Part shown: positions 24,019 through 32,075 of the stretch, piece after piece
Numbering within the stretch: position 1 is the stretch's first letter
Layout: each line of letters begins with the position of its first letter
NCBI GenBank assembly: GCA_031274925.1
Contig: JAISPL010000018.1
Coordinates: 1 to 32,482 of the forward strand
Direction of reading: 5' to 3'
Origin: Syntrophobacterales bacterium
GTDB lineage: Bacteria; Desulfobacterota; Syntrophorhabdia; Syntrophorhabdales; Syntrophorhabdaceae
Length of the DNA: 32,482 nucleotides
Notes under the pieces: model-generated
Database searches by the model: none
Seen by the model: only the letters and a program-made list of their open reading frames with translations
Told to the model about the DNA's origin: nothing
Position numbers and translations under genes: made by a program

Positions 24019-25558
24019 GCTTGATTTCCCTCAAAACCCTTCCCGTTTCTACGAGAAGGTCTCCGGCCAAGAGGTCCATATCCGTAGACTCTTCTACAAA
24101 ATTGTCCGCTGCGTAGCCGTGGAGATAAGCGCCTAGGATCGATGCTTCGGTCATACTATACCCTTGCGCCAGCAGACCCCCGATGAAACCAGTAAGTATA
24201 TCACCACTCCCACCTTTTGCCAAGGCAGGGTTGCCAGGAGGAATTATAAATGCTTCTCCTTGGTTGTCAAAGATTATCGTCCTCGCCCCCTTGAGAACAA
24301 GATTCATCTCTGTCTTTTCGACAAAACCCTTTCCAACGGACATCCTGTCGGCGTTGATCTCCATGGGGCTTAGTTTCATAAGCCGGCCTAACTCACCAGG
24401 GTGAGGCGTGAATACTGCGCTCCTTTTTGCCTCCGCGATCAGGTCCGTGTGTCCGGCAAACGCGTTAATAGCGTCGGCATCTATCACAAAAGGCTTATCT
24501 GTCTTTGCAAAAAGCCTCCTCACAATTTCCTGGGTTTCCTCATGCTGTGAAAGACCGGGCCCCATAACGACTACGTCCTTGTCGGAAATGAATTCCAAAA
24601 TCTCATCATAGGATGAAAGAACGAAGTACCCGCTCCCCCCGTCTGCCACGGGATAGGTCATCACTTCCGTTAACTTGACCTCCATGACAGCGTTAAGGGC
24701 TTGAGGGATGAGAAGGGTTACAAGGCCAGCCCCGATCTTCAAAGCGGCGAGAGACGCCATGTACGCCGCTCCTGTTTTGCCAGGAGATCCTGCGATCACT
24801 GCCACATGACCGAACGTGCCTTTGTGTGCCCAGGGCATTCTATCTTTAAGGAATCCTCTGATCAATTCGCCGTCAACAATATTCGCGTCCACCCCCAGCA
24901 CTGTCTCGCCATGAGGAGGAAGAGAAATATCGATAACCGTTAGACCTCCCGCGTGATAGGCGCCAGGGTAGAAAAGCTGGCCGAGCTTGGGATAACCGTA
25001 TGTATAGGTATGGGTTGCCTTCACGGCTGTGCCCAGGGGCACGCCCGTCCGTCCGTCAACGCCGGAAGGGATATCAACGGCGATGACCGTTTTCCCAGAG
25101 TGGTTGATTAACTCAATAATTCTACCCTCGAAGCCGCTCACGGGTTTTGAAAGCCCTGTGCCAAAGATCGCATCCACTATTACGTCCGTCTCTTTGAGAG
25201 ACGCCTTAGCCAGAGGAAAGGATGCGTCGTCAATTTCCGTAATTACCCCCCCGAGCGACTCGAAAAGGCCCATATTGAGAGCTGTATCTCCTTTCAGGTC
25301 AGAGGTTTTACATAGAAGAAATGCCCTGGCTGAAAAGCCGTCCCTCAAGGCATATCTTGCGATAACAAACCCATCGCCACCGTTGTTGCCCCGCCCACAG
25401 AAAACGGTCAACCGACTGCCGGGGATCAAGTAACGCTCTTTTGCCAGTCTGTATGTAGTTCTGCCCGCATTCTCCATGAGCACGGCCGACGGTATTCCCC
25501 AAACCCTGATCGCGTACTCGTCGTATTTTGCCATTCTTTCAGGGGAGAGCGCCTTCAT
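23981..25558 (-). CDS. nnr: Bifunctional NAD(P)H-hydrate repair enzyme (epimerase + ADP-dependent dehydratase)
   Basis: Repairs hydrated NAD(P)H: the N-terminal YjeF domain interconverts R and S epimers and the C-terminal domain dehydrates the S form with ADP. The 525 residues contain VFCGRGNNGGDGFVIARY (52-69), DAIFGTGL and AVDIPSGVDG in the epimerase half. The kinase-like half (from about 225) contains GSPGKTGAAYMASLAAL, VMGPGLSQ, DADAINAF, FTPHPGELGRL and GNPALAKGGSGDILTG, whose GSGD holds the catalytic Asp. Full length for the fused form. It is 20 nt downstream of acpS and overlaps tsaE by 38 nt. Confidence 0.95.
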   Translation of the reverse strand: MKALSPERMAKYDEYAIRVWGIPSAVLMENAGRTTYRLAKERYLIPGSRLTVFCGRGNNGGDGFVIARYALRDGFSARAFLLCKTSDLKGDTALNMGLFESLGGVITEIDDASFPLAKASLKETDVIVDAIFGTGLSKPVSGFEGRIIELINHSGKTVIAVDIPSGVDGRTGVPLGTAVKATHTYTYGYPKLGQLFYPGAYHAGGLTVIDISLPPHGETVLGVDANIVDGELIRGFLKDRMPWAHKGTFGHVAVIAGSPGKTGAAYMASLAALKIGAGLVTLLIPQALNAVMEVKLTEVMTYPVADGGSGYFVLSSYDEILEFISDKDVVVMGPGLSQHEETQEIVRRLFAKTDKPFVIDADAINAFAGHTDLIAEAKRSAVFTPHPGELGRLMKLSPMEINADRMSVGKGFVEKTEMNLVLKGARTIIFDNQGEAFIIPPGNPALAKGGSGDILTGFIGGLLAQGYSMTEASILGAYLHGYAADNFVEESTDMDLLAGDLLVETGRVLREIKRGTDRVYIEKSL

Positions 25559-25578
25559 ACTTTCCTACTCCTCGGATT

Positions 25579-25896
25579 TCAGATTATTACCACGGAGACC
25601 GCATATGCTTTTTCATGGGAAATACTTACCCCTTCATACCTTGTATGTTTATAAATAATGAAAGGTTTGCCTCCAGTCTGCAAAACCTCAATCGCCTTCC
25701 ACGAAAGCCCCTTTCCGACCGCCTTCATAAACGCTTCCTTGGCGGCAAATCGTCCGGCAAGGGTTTGATACATACTCTTCCTCTGTTTTGCGTACCTGAT
25801 TTCCTCATCGGTGAAAACCTTGTGAAGAAATCTATCCCCGAATCGGTCAACAGCCTGCGCTATCCTTGATACATCAACAATATCAATGCCGACCAT
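25579..25896 (-). CDS. acpS: Holo-[acyl-carrier-protein] synthase
   Basis: Transfers 4'-phosphopantetheine from CoA to acyl carrier protein. The 105 residues begin VGIDIVDVSRI with metal ligand Asp8. The second signature is FAAKEAFMKAVGKG with Glu54, and the C-terminal GVSISHEKAYAVSVVII strand is typical. Slightly shorter than the 120-residue average but with both motifs and the core strands intact. It lies between pdxJ (68-nt gap) and nnr (20-nt gap); pdxJ-acpS-nnr is a frequent bacterial gene order. Confidence 0.95.
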   Translation of the reverse strand: MVGIDIVDVSRIAQAVDRFGDRFLHKVFTDEEIRYAKQRKSMYQTLAGRFAAKEAFMKAVGKGLSWKAIEVLQTGGKPFIIYKHTRYEGVSISHEKAYAVSVVII

Positions 25897-25964
25897 TCAG
25901 ACCCACCTTCCTTACGCCCAATCATGGAATCTGCCTGAAAAAAGATGAGAATGTGCCGTGTTAA

Positions 25965-26681
25965 CTAACCACCGATCAGGCTGATCATGTCACGGACAGC
26001 CCTATCTAGGCCCACAAACATAGCCCGGGCTATAATTGCATGTCCTATGCTCAGCTCGTCTATTTCATGGATTGCAGCTATCTCTCTCACATTGTGATAG
26101 TTAAGACCATGACCGCCGTTCACTTCAAGGCCAAGCCCCTTGCCTCTCGCTGCAGAGTACACAACCTTTTTCAATTCCTCTCTCCGTGATTCGCTTGTTC
26201 TTGCATCACTGTAGGCGCCAGTATGAATCTCTATCATATCGGCCTTCACGGCTACCGCTGCAAGAATTTGCTCCTCTTCGGGGTCGATAAAAAGACTCAC
26301 TTTGATGCCTTTCTCCTTCACCACGCGAATAACTTCCCCGAGCCGACCTTCGAGACCTGCCACGTCAAGCCCGCCCTCCGTGGTCAATTCTTCTCTTTTT
26401 TCCGGCACCAGGGTGATCATATCGGGTTGTATCTCCATTGCTATCTTGACCATCTCGTCGGTAGCCGCCATTTCGAGGTTCAACTTTGTCTTAATCACAT
26501 TCCTCAGAATGGCTACATCTCTGTCCTTTATGTGGCGTCTGTCTTCCCTCAGGTGCACAATGACACCCGATGCCCCAGCGATTTCAGCAATGCCGGCTGC
26601 ATGCACAGGATCGGGGTACGATGTACCTCTGGCCTCTCTGAGAGTTGCCACATGATCTATATTCACCATAAGCTCAGGCAT
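25965..26681 (-). CDS. pdxJ: Pyridoxine 5'-phosphate synthase
   Basis: Condenses 1-deoxyxylulose 5-phosphate with 3-amino-2-oxopropyl phosphate to give pyridoxine 5'-phosphate in the DXP-dependent vitamin B6 pathway. The 238 residues open with MVNIDHVATLREARGTSYPDP (starting at residue 5), then VHLREDRRHIKDRDV, TLVPEKREELTTEGGLD, SLFIDPE and GLEVNGGHGLNYHNV, ending with LSIGHAIIARAMFVGLD. I placed the start at ATG 26681, overlapping the glmM TAA by one base (TAATG); a 63-residue in-frame extension upstream lies entirely in glmM and is not PdxJ-like. Confidence 0.97.
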   Translation of the reverse strand: MPELMVNIDHVATLREARGTSYPDPVHAAGIAEIAGASGVIVHLREDRRHIKDRDVAILRNVIKTKLNLEMAATDEMVKIAMEIQPDMITLVPEKREELTTEGGLDVAGLEGRLGEVIRVVKEKGIKVSLFIDPEEEQILAAVAVKADMIEIHTGAYSDARTSESRREELKKVVYSAARGKGLGLEVNGGHGLNYHNVREIAAIHEIDELSIGHAIIARAMFVGLDRAVRDMISLIGG

Positions 26682-28039
26682 TAGTTTCCTCCGATTTCCT
26701 GCCGGGCCGACTCCGCAATCTCTTCTGCGTATGCGGCTACGAGGGCATCGTCCATGCCCTCCACCATGACCCTCAATTTCATTTCCGTGCCTGAATATCT
26801 CACAACCACCCTTCCCTCTTCGCCAAGACGATCCCTTACCGCCTCTATCGCCTTCATGAGACGGGGACAATCGTCCACTGGCTTTTTCTCCCGAACCTTC
26901 ACATTCAACTCAACCTGAGGCAATTCGGTAAAACCTTCCATCAAGTCGCAAAGACCCTTTTGTTTTTCAATCATAACATTCAGTATTTTGAGGGCCGTGA
27001 CCATGCCGTCGCCGGTTGTATTGTGATCAAGAAACACGACATGCCCTGACTTTTCCCCTCCAAAATTATAATCATCTTTCAATATGGTCTCAAGCACATA
27101 CCGGTCTCCCACATTGGTCCTCACGACCGTTATATTTTCCGTCTTAAGGCAGGTCTCCACTCCCATATTGCTCGCTATGGTGGCTACGACCGTATTCTTC
27201 TTCAGCCTCCCTTTCTCTTTGAGGTGTCTTGCCAGAACCACCATGGCGCCATCCCCATCAATGATCTTTCCTTTTTCATCGACAAAAGCGACTCTGTCGG
27301 CATCTCCGTCAAGGGCGATGCCGATGTGGGCGTTATGCTCCATTACATGTCTTCTCAATGAGTCCGGATAAAGACTTCCGCATTCCCTGTTGATATTCTC
27401 ACCGTCGGGTTCGACACCGAAGGAAATCACGTGAGCTCCCAGCTCCTCAAACACGCTAGGGGCCACCTTGTATGCGGCTCCTTGAGCGCAATCCACCACA
27501 ACCCTCAATCCGTCAAGCGAATACTGCTGGGGAAAAATGTTCTTAAGAAACACGATATATCTTCCCACCGCGTCATCAATCCGGTGAGCTTTTCCCACCT
27601 CATTAGCCACTGGTCTCAGTGTATCCAGCGAACCCTCCATGACCATCTTTTCGATTTCATATTCAAGATCGTCCGGCAGCTTAAAACCATCTCCGGAAAA
27701 TATCTTTATCCCATTGTCCTGATACGGATTATGAGAAGCGGAGATGACTATTCCCGCATCCGCCCTCATACTGCTTGTAATAAACGCAATCCCTGGGGTC
27801 GGCAATGGACCCACGAGCCACACATCAACTCCCATGGAGCAAATACCGGAGGCGATGGCCGTCTCAAGCATGTAACCCGAAAGCCTCGTGTCCTTCCCTA
27901 CCACTATTCTTCCTCGGCCGTGTCTCTCTTTGAAAACGTATGAAACTGCCCGGCCTAATTTCAGGGCCACCTCCGAGGTCATAGGATACATATTCGCAGT
28001 CCCCCGTATCCCGTCGGTCCCGAAAAGCCTCCTCTCCAT
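26681..28039 (-). CDS. glmM: Phosphoglucosamine mutase
   Basis: Converts glucosamine 6-phosphate to glucosamine 1-phosphate for UDP-GlcNAc and peptidoglycan. The 452 residues show FGTDGIRG (6-13), the phosphoserine loop ISASHNPYQDNGIK with Ser102 (the position used in E. coli GlmM), the Mg site DGDADR (Asp244, Asp246, Asp248), GGEKSGHV and the phosphate-binding RYSGTEMKLRVMVEG near the C-terminus. It follows the CdaR-like gene by one base and is coupled to pdxJ. In Gram-positive bacteria GlmM binds and restrains the CdaA cyclase; conservation of cdaA-cdaR-glmM here allows the same link, but this is inference. Confidence 0.97.
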   Translation of the reverse strand: MERRLFGTDGIRGTANMYPMTSEVALKLGRAVSYVFKERHGRGRIVVGKDTRLSGYMLETAIASGICSMGVDVWLVGPLPTPGIAFITSSMRADAGIVISASHNPYQDNGIKIFSGDGFKLPDDLEYEIEKMVMEGSLDTLRPVANEVGKAHRIDDAVGRYIVFLKNIFPQQYSLDGLRVVVDCAQGAAYKVAPSVFEELGAHVISFGVEPDGENINRECGSLYPDSLRRHVMEHNAHIGIALDGDADRVAFVDEKGKIIDGDGAMVVLARHLKEKGRLKKNTVVATIASNMGVETCLKTENITVVRTNVGDRYVLETILKDDYNFGGEKSGHVVFLDHNTTGDGMVTALKILNVMIEKQKGLCDLMEGFTELPQVELNVKVREKKPVDDCPRLMKAIEAVRDRLGEEGRVVVRYSGTEMKLRVMVEGMDDALVAAYAEEIAESARQEIGGN

Positions 28040-28040
28040 A

Positions 28041-28682
28041 TCATTCCCTCCTGAGATGGACCCTTACGGTCTCAGGCTTTATTTTCCTTACGAAAATTCC
28101 CTTAGTCACCAAAGGCACATCAATCTCTTCTTTTTTATCTTTGAAATCCCCATTCACCGGAACGGTCTCGATAACTTCTCTATCTTTCAACACTTCTTCG
28201 GAACCTTCAACCACTGCGTATTGTGGATACCAAGTCCCCACTCCATATATGCCGGCCCATCTCTTGTCTAATTTTACAACAACTCTGAGCCGTTTTTCCA
28301 CCGCCTTGCCTATTTCCACAACCATGTAGTCCGGCTTCACATCTTCAACTTTCACCCCTTTCGGAACCGTCACATTATCTTTATCCAACTCAAATACCTG
28401 GGTGCCACCCTTGGCACCGGACAGGCTGATTGCGACTCTTATATCGCGAGCTCTCAGGTTTTTGAGAATCGAGATGGGCCCACCTATAGTAACGAGGACA
28501 GAATCGGTTTCTATTTTTTCCATTATGAGGTCCTCTCGTATATTCTCCATGGCAACAGGCACGGAAACCGTCATCTTCGATTCGCCTATATAAGATATGG
28601 CAACCCAGAACATTGCCGCAAGCACAAGGGACAACGCCTTGAGTCTATAATCTTTAAGAATGTGATTTCTCACTAACCCCAT
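28041..28682 (-). CDS. cdaR: YbbR-domain membrane protein, CdaR-like
   Basis: Likely modulator of the diadenylate cyclase encoded upstream. The 213-residue protein has an N-terminal membrane segment (ALSLVLAAMFWVAISYIG, about 16-33) and a presumably external region with two YbbR-type repeats: VPVAMENIREDLIMEKIETDSVLVTIGGP-like and a second ending in VPLVTKGIFVRKIKPETVRVHL. B. subtilis CdaR has more repeats, so this is a short form. Position between cdaA (30-nt gap) and glmM (1-nt gap) is the strongest functional hint. Sequence conservation in the family is low, so the name rests on domain type plus context. Confidence 0.85.
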   Translation of the reverse strand: MGLVRNHILKDYRLKALSLVLAAMFWVAISYIGESKMTVSVPVAMENIREDLIMEKIETDSVLVTIGGPISILKNLRARDIRVAISLSGAKGGTQVFELDKDNVTVPKGVKVEDVKPDYMVVEIGKAVEKRLRVVVKLDKRWAGIYGVGTWYPQYAVVEGSEEVLKDREVIETVPVNGDFKDKKEEIDVPLVTKGIFVRKIKPETVRVHLRRE

Positions 28683-28712
28683 TATCCAATCTCAATTGCA
28701 CGATATACCTGA

Positions 28713-29453
28713 TCATATCAGTGCGTCCCTCAAAACCTTCTTCAGGGTATCGCCGTCCACATTCCAGTGCAACTCCCCCTTAAAAGCGTAAGATATTTTT
28801 CCTTTTTCCTCCGAGACCACAAGTGCGATGGCATCGGTCACCTCAGTGATCCCTATAGCCGCCCTGTGCCGTGTGCCTAATTGCTTATCAATGGTATCCA
28901 TCATAGCAAGAGGGAGTATACAACTTACCGCCCTTATTCTTCCTTCCCTGATAATCATTGCTCCGTCATGAAGCGGCGACGCATACTGAAATATGCTCAG
29001 AATAAGTTCCGTATTGACTTCCGCATCCAGACGAACCCCTATTTCCATGAATTCTTCCAAACCAATTTCCCGTTCAATCACCAGAAGGGCTCCTGTTTTC
29101 TTGCCTGCCATTACGGTACACGCATTGGACAATTCATCGAAAAACAGTGTCTCCTCCACATATGTGATTCTCTTGAAGAACGGGCTTCTCCCCAACGCTA
29201 GGAGCGCCCGCCTTATTTCGTTCTGAAATACCACCACAATAACGAGAATGATGGAACTTACGAAATTATTGAGAATCCATCCAAGGGCAAAAAGCTCTAG
29301 TTTTTTTGATAGGTAGAAGACAAAGACTACTATGATTACCCCGATGATCAGTTGGCTCGCCCTTGTCCCTTTCACCAGGAGAAAGATCCTATAAATGAGG
29401 AAAGCGACAATCAGTACATCAAGGACATCCTGCCATCTCAGGTACGTTATCAT
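28713..29453 (-). CDS. cdaA: Diadenylate cyclase CdaA (c-di-AMP synthase)
   Basis: Makes cyclic di-AMP from two ATP at the membrane. The 246-residue protein has three N-terminal membrane segments (about 10-27, 33-49 and 55-77) followed by a DAC/DisA_N domain. The catalytic DGA motif is at 163-165 (PLHDGAMII) and the RHR motif at 195-197 (GTRHRAAIG). I placed the start at ATG 29453, which overlaps the folP TGA (ATGA); an in-frame upstream extension adds 28 Arg-rich residues from inside folP. With the CdaR-like gene and glmM downstream it recreates the Gram-positive cdaA-cdaR-glmM unit. Confidence 0.95.
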   Translation of the reverse strand: MITYLRWQDVLDVLIVAFLIYRIFLLVKGTRASQLIIGVIIVVFVFYLSKKLELFALGWILNNFVSSIILVIVVVFQNEIRRALLALGRSPFFKRITYVEETLFFDELSNACTVMAGKKTGALLVIEREIGLEEFMEIGVRLDAEVNTELILSIFQYASPLHDGAMIIREGRIRAVSCILPLAMMDTIDKQLGTRHRAAIGITEVTDAIALVVSEEKGKISYAFKGELHWNVDGDTLKKVLRDALI

Positions 29454-30268
29454 GACTTGACGACAGCATCTACGAGCATGATCACTTTGCGTGCTTTGCC
29501 AACGTCGTGGACCCTCACAATATCGGCCCCGTTCCAAATCGAAACTGCAATACTGGCAAGGGTTCCCTCTGTTCTGTCGTGGGTGGGAGAGTCGGTGATC
29601 CTTCCTATAAAATTCTTTCTTGAAGTACCAACAAGAATTGGCCTCCCCAAGTCTTTGAAGGTTCCAAGGCCTTTGATGATCTTAAGGTTATCTTCTACCC
29701 GCTTTCCAAACCCGATGCCGGGGTCAAGTATGATATTATCCTCTCTTATCCCACGGTCAATCGCAAACGTCATTCTTGCTTCCAGAAACCGGAACACCTC
29801 TCCTATCACATCCTCATAATACGGATCAGCCTGCATGTCTTGGGGTGTTCCCTTCATGTGCATTATAACCACGTACATCCCAAGCACCGCCGCCGTCTCT
29901 GCCATTTCGGGATCAAACACGAGAGCGCTTATATCGTTTATCATATCAGCTCCCGCATCCCGCGCTTCTTTCGCAACTTCGGCTTTATACGTATCAACGG
30001 AGATCAATACATCTGAACTTGCTCTTATTCCCTGGATTACGGGAACGACTCTTTTCAGCTCTACATGTAAAGGAACCCGCAGCGAAAAGGGTCTCGTGGA
30101 TTCACCACCCACATCAATAATATCAGCCCCTTCTTCGACCATTTCCAAGGCATGCTGTACTGCTGTTTTGGTATCAAAAAATTCCCCTTCGTCGGAAAAG
30201 GAGTCGGGCGTCACGTTCAACACGCCCATAATGAGAGGTCTCTCGCTACACAGCAACTTCCTCTGCAT
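29450..30268 (-). CDS. folP: Dihydropteroate synthase
   Basis: Joins p-aminobenzoate to dihydropterin pyrophosphate in folate synthesis; target of sulfonamides. The 272 residues show [17 protein letters not shown] (14-30), DVGGESTRP (56-64), [17 protein letters not shown], the DPGIGFGK motif and GTSRKNFIG, the full set of pterin- and phosphate-binding loops. It begins with ATG at 30268, inside the 3' end of ftsH (23-nt overlap); an internal ATG at 30229 is less likely because the N-terminal strand is normal for the family. ftsH-folP-cdaA is a recurring gene order in Deltaproteobacteria. Confidence 0.97.
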   Translation of the reverse strand: MQRKLLCSERPLIMGVLNVTPDSFSDEGEFFDTKTAVQHALEMVEEGADIIDVGGESTRPFSLRVPLHVELKRVVPVIQGIRASSDVLISVDTYKAEVAKEARDAGADMINDISALVFDPEMAETAAVLGMYVVIMHMKGTPQDMQADPYYEDVIGEVFRFLEARMTFAIDRGIREDNIILDPGIGFGKRVEDNLKIIKGLGTFKDLGRPILVGTSRKNFIGRITDSPTHDRTEGTLASIAVSIWNGADIVRVHDVGKARKVIMLVDAVVKS

Positions 30269-32075
30269 TCACATGTTCCTTGATGAGGGACTCTATTTCC
30301 TGTCCATCCAGCACTTCCTTCTCAAGAAGTCTGTTAGCGATGGCATGGAGAGCGTTCATATTATTGTAAAGTATCGCCTTAGCTCTTTCAAAACAGTCCA
30401 TCACTATCCGTCTCAGTTCCTCGTCTATGTCTTGGGCGGTGCTTTCACTGAAATCCCGGTGCTGGGCTATCTCCCTGCCGAGAAAAATATGTTCTTCTTT
30501 TTTTCCGTAGTTGAGGGGACCAAGTTTCTCGCTCATACCCCACTCGCACACCATCTTTCGCGCTATTTCCGTCGCCCTGTCAATATCATTCCCCGCCCCT
30601 GTGGTTTTATGATTGAGGACAAGCTCTTCCGCAGCTCTGCCGCCTAAAAGTATCGTGATATTGTCAATAAGATAGGACCTCGAATAGGTGTGCCGCTCAT
30701 CAATGGGCAACTGCTGGGTTATGCCCAGCGCACGCCCTCTGGGGATAATGGTGACCTTATGAATGGGGTCTGAACCTGGTATCATTTTAGCCACAAGGGC
30801 ATGGCCCGCCTCATGAAACGCGGCGTTTTTTCGCTCTTCATAAGGAATGATCAGACTTTTCCTCTCCACGCCCATGAGCACCTTGTCCTTCGCCTGCTCA
30901 AAGTCATCCATTTCAATCTCTTTTTTGCTTTTCCTTGCAGCCAGAAGAGCAGCCTCATTTACAAGGTTTTCCAAGTCGGCGCCAGAAAATCCAGGAGTAC
31001 CGCGCGCAATCACCGATAGCTCAACATCTCCTGCCACCACGGTCTTTTTGGTATGAACACTGAGAATAGCCTCTCTCCCTTTTACATCCGGTATGGAAAC
31101 CACTATCTGACGGTCGAACCTTCCCGGCCTAAGAAGGGCAGGATCCAGCACATCGGGTCTGTTTGTCGCCGACATAACGATGACACCTTCGTTCGACTCA
31201 AAACCGTCCATCTCCACGAGGAGTTGGTTCAAGGTCTGCTCTCTCTCGTCATGGCCGCCCCCAAGGCCAGCACCTCTGTGTCTGCCTACCGCATCAATCT
31301 CGTCAATAAATATGATGCACGGCGCATGTTTTTTGCCTTGATTAAAGAGGTCTCTCACCCGGGAAGCTCCCACACCGACAAACATTTCCACGAAATCAGA
31401 GCCGCTAATGCTGAAGAACGGCACATCAGCTTCTCCGGCTATGGCTTTGGCAAGCAAAGTCTTTCCTGTCCCGGGAGGACCTACGAGAAGAACGCCTTTA
31501 GGTATCCGTCCACCCAACTTCGTGAATTTCTTCGGGTCTATCAGAAATTCTATGATCTCCTGAAGTTCTTCTTTTGCCTCGTTGATCCCGGCCACATCCT
31601 TGAACGTGACTTTATTCTCTTTTCCGGTCACCAGCCTTGCCTTACTCTTGCCAAAGGCCATGGCCTTGCCACCTCCAGCCTGCATCTGTCTCATAAAGAA
31701 CACCCAGACGCCAATGAGCAGAAGCATAGGAAACCAAGAGATAAGGATATTCTGCCATATCCCGGAATCATCGTCCGGTTTTGCATCGACACTCACATTA
31801 TGGGATCTCAATATCTTCGTCAACTCCAGATCATCCGGGGTATAACTTTTAAATTTCTTGCCTTCCTTGAACGATCCTATAATATGCCTTCCTTGAATAG
31901 TAACAGACTCCAACTTATCAGTCTCTATGGCATGTATGAAGTCACTGAATTTGACGCTCTCGTAATTCGTTTTCGGCTTGTAATACATGTTAAAGATGAC
32001 TAATCCGAAAATAATTATGAAAAGCCATACAAATATGTTCTTGTTCATAGGATTAATATTCGTATTCTTAGGCAT
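30246..32075 (-). CDS. ftsH: ATP-dependent zinc metalloprotease FtsH
   Basis: Hexameric membrane AAA+ protease that extracts and degrades membrane and regulatory proteins. The 609 residues have two membrane segments (about 14-30 and 112-127) around an external FtsH_ext domain. The AAA module follows, with Walker A GPPGTGKT (199-206), pore loop FVGVGA, Walker [10 protein letters not shown] (253-261) and the second region of homology ([20 protein letters not shown]). The M41 protease site is HEAGH (421-425). All catalytic residues are present. The ATG at 32075 gives a nine-residue N-terminal extension; ATG at 32048 is a possible alternative. It is the first gene of the 12-gene minus-strand unit. 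Confidence 0.98.
   Translation of the reverse strand: MPKNTNINPMNKNIFVWLFIIIFGLVIFNMYYKPKTNYESVKFSDFIHAIETDKLESVTIQGRHIIGSFKEGKKFKSYTPDDLELTKILRSHNVSVDAKPDDDSGIWQNILISWFPMLLLIGVWVFFMRQMQAGGGKAMAFGKSKARLVTGKENKVTFKDVAGINEAKEELQEIIEFLIDPKKFTKLGGRIPKGVLLVGPPGTGKTLLAKAIAGEADVPFFSISGSDFVEMFVGVGASRVRDLFNQGKKHAPCIIFIDEIDAVGRHRGAGLGGGHDEREQTLNQLLVEMDGFESNEGVIVMSATNRPDVLDPALLRPGRFDRQIVVSIPDVKGREAILSVHTKKTVVAGDVELSVIARGTPGFSGADLENLVNEAALLAARKSKKEIEMDDFEQAKDKVLMGVERKSLIIPYEERKNAAFHEAGHALVAKMIPGSDPIHKVTIIPRGRALGITQQLPIDERHTYSRSYLIDNITILLGGRAAEELVLNHKTTGAGNDIDRATEIARKMVCEWGMSEKLGPLNYGKKEEHIFLGREIAQHRDFSESTAQDIDEELRRIVMDCFERAKAILYNNMNALHAIANRLLEKEVLDGQEIESLIKEHVNAEEVAV

Noticed and set aside
26682-26870. 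N-terminal extension of pdxJ into glmM
   Set aside because: The extra 63 residues are Gly/Arg-rich shadow sequence; the coupled ATG at 26681 gives the standard PdxJ N-terminus.
29454-29537. N-terminal extension of cdaA into folP
   Set aside because: The Arg/Cys-rich residues do not resemble CdaA; the ATGA junction gives the normal membrane-segment start.
31053-32003. Plus-strand open frame of about 316 codons opposite ftsH
   Set aside because: Antisense to an intact ftsH; composition is that of a shadow frame and no motif is visible.
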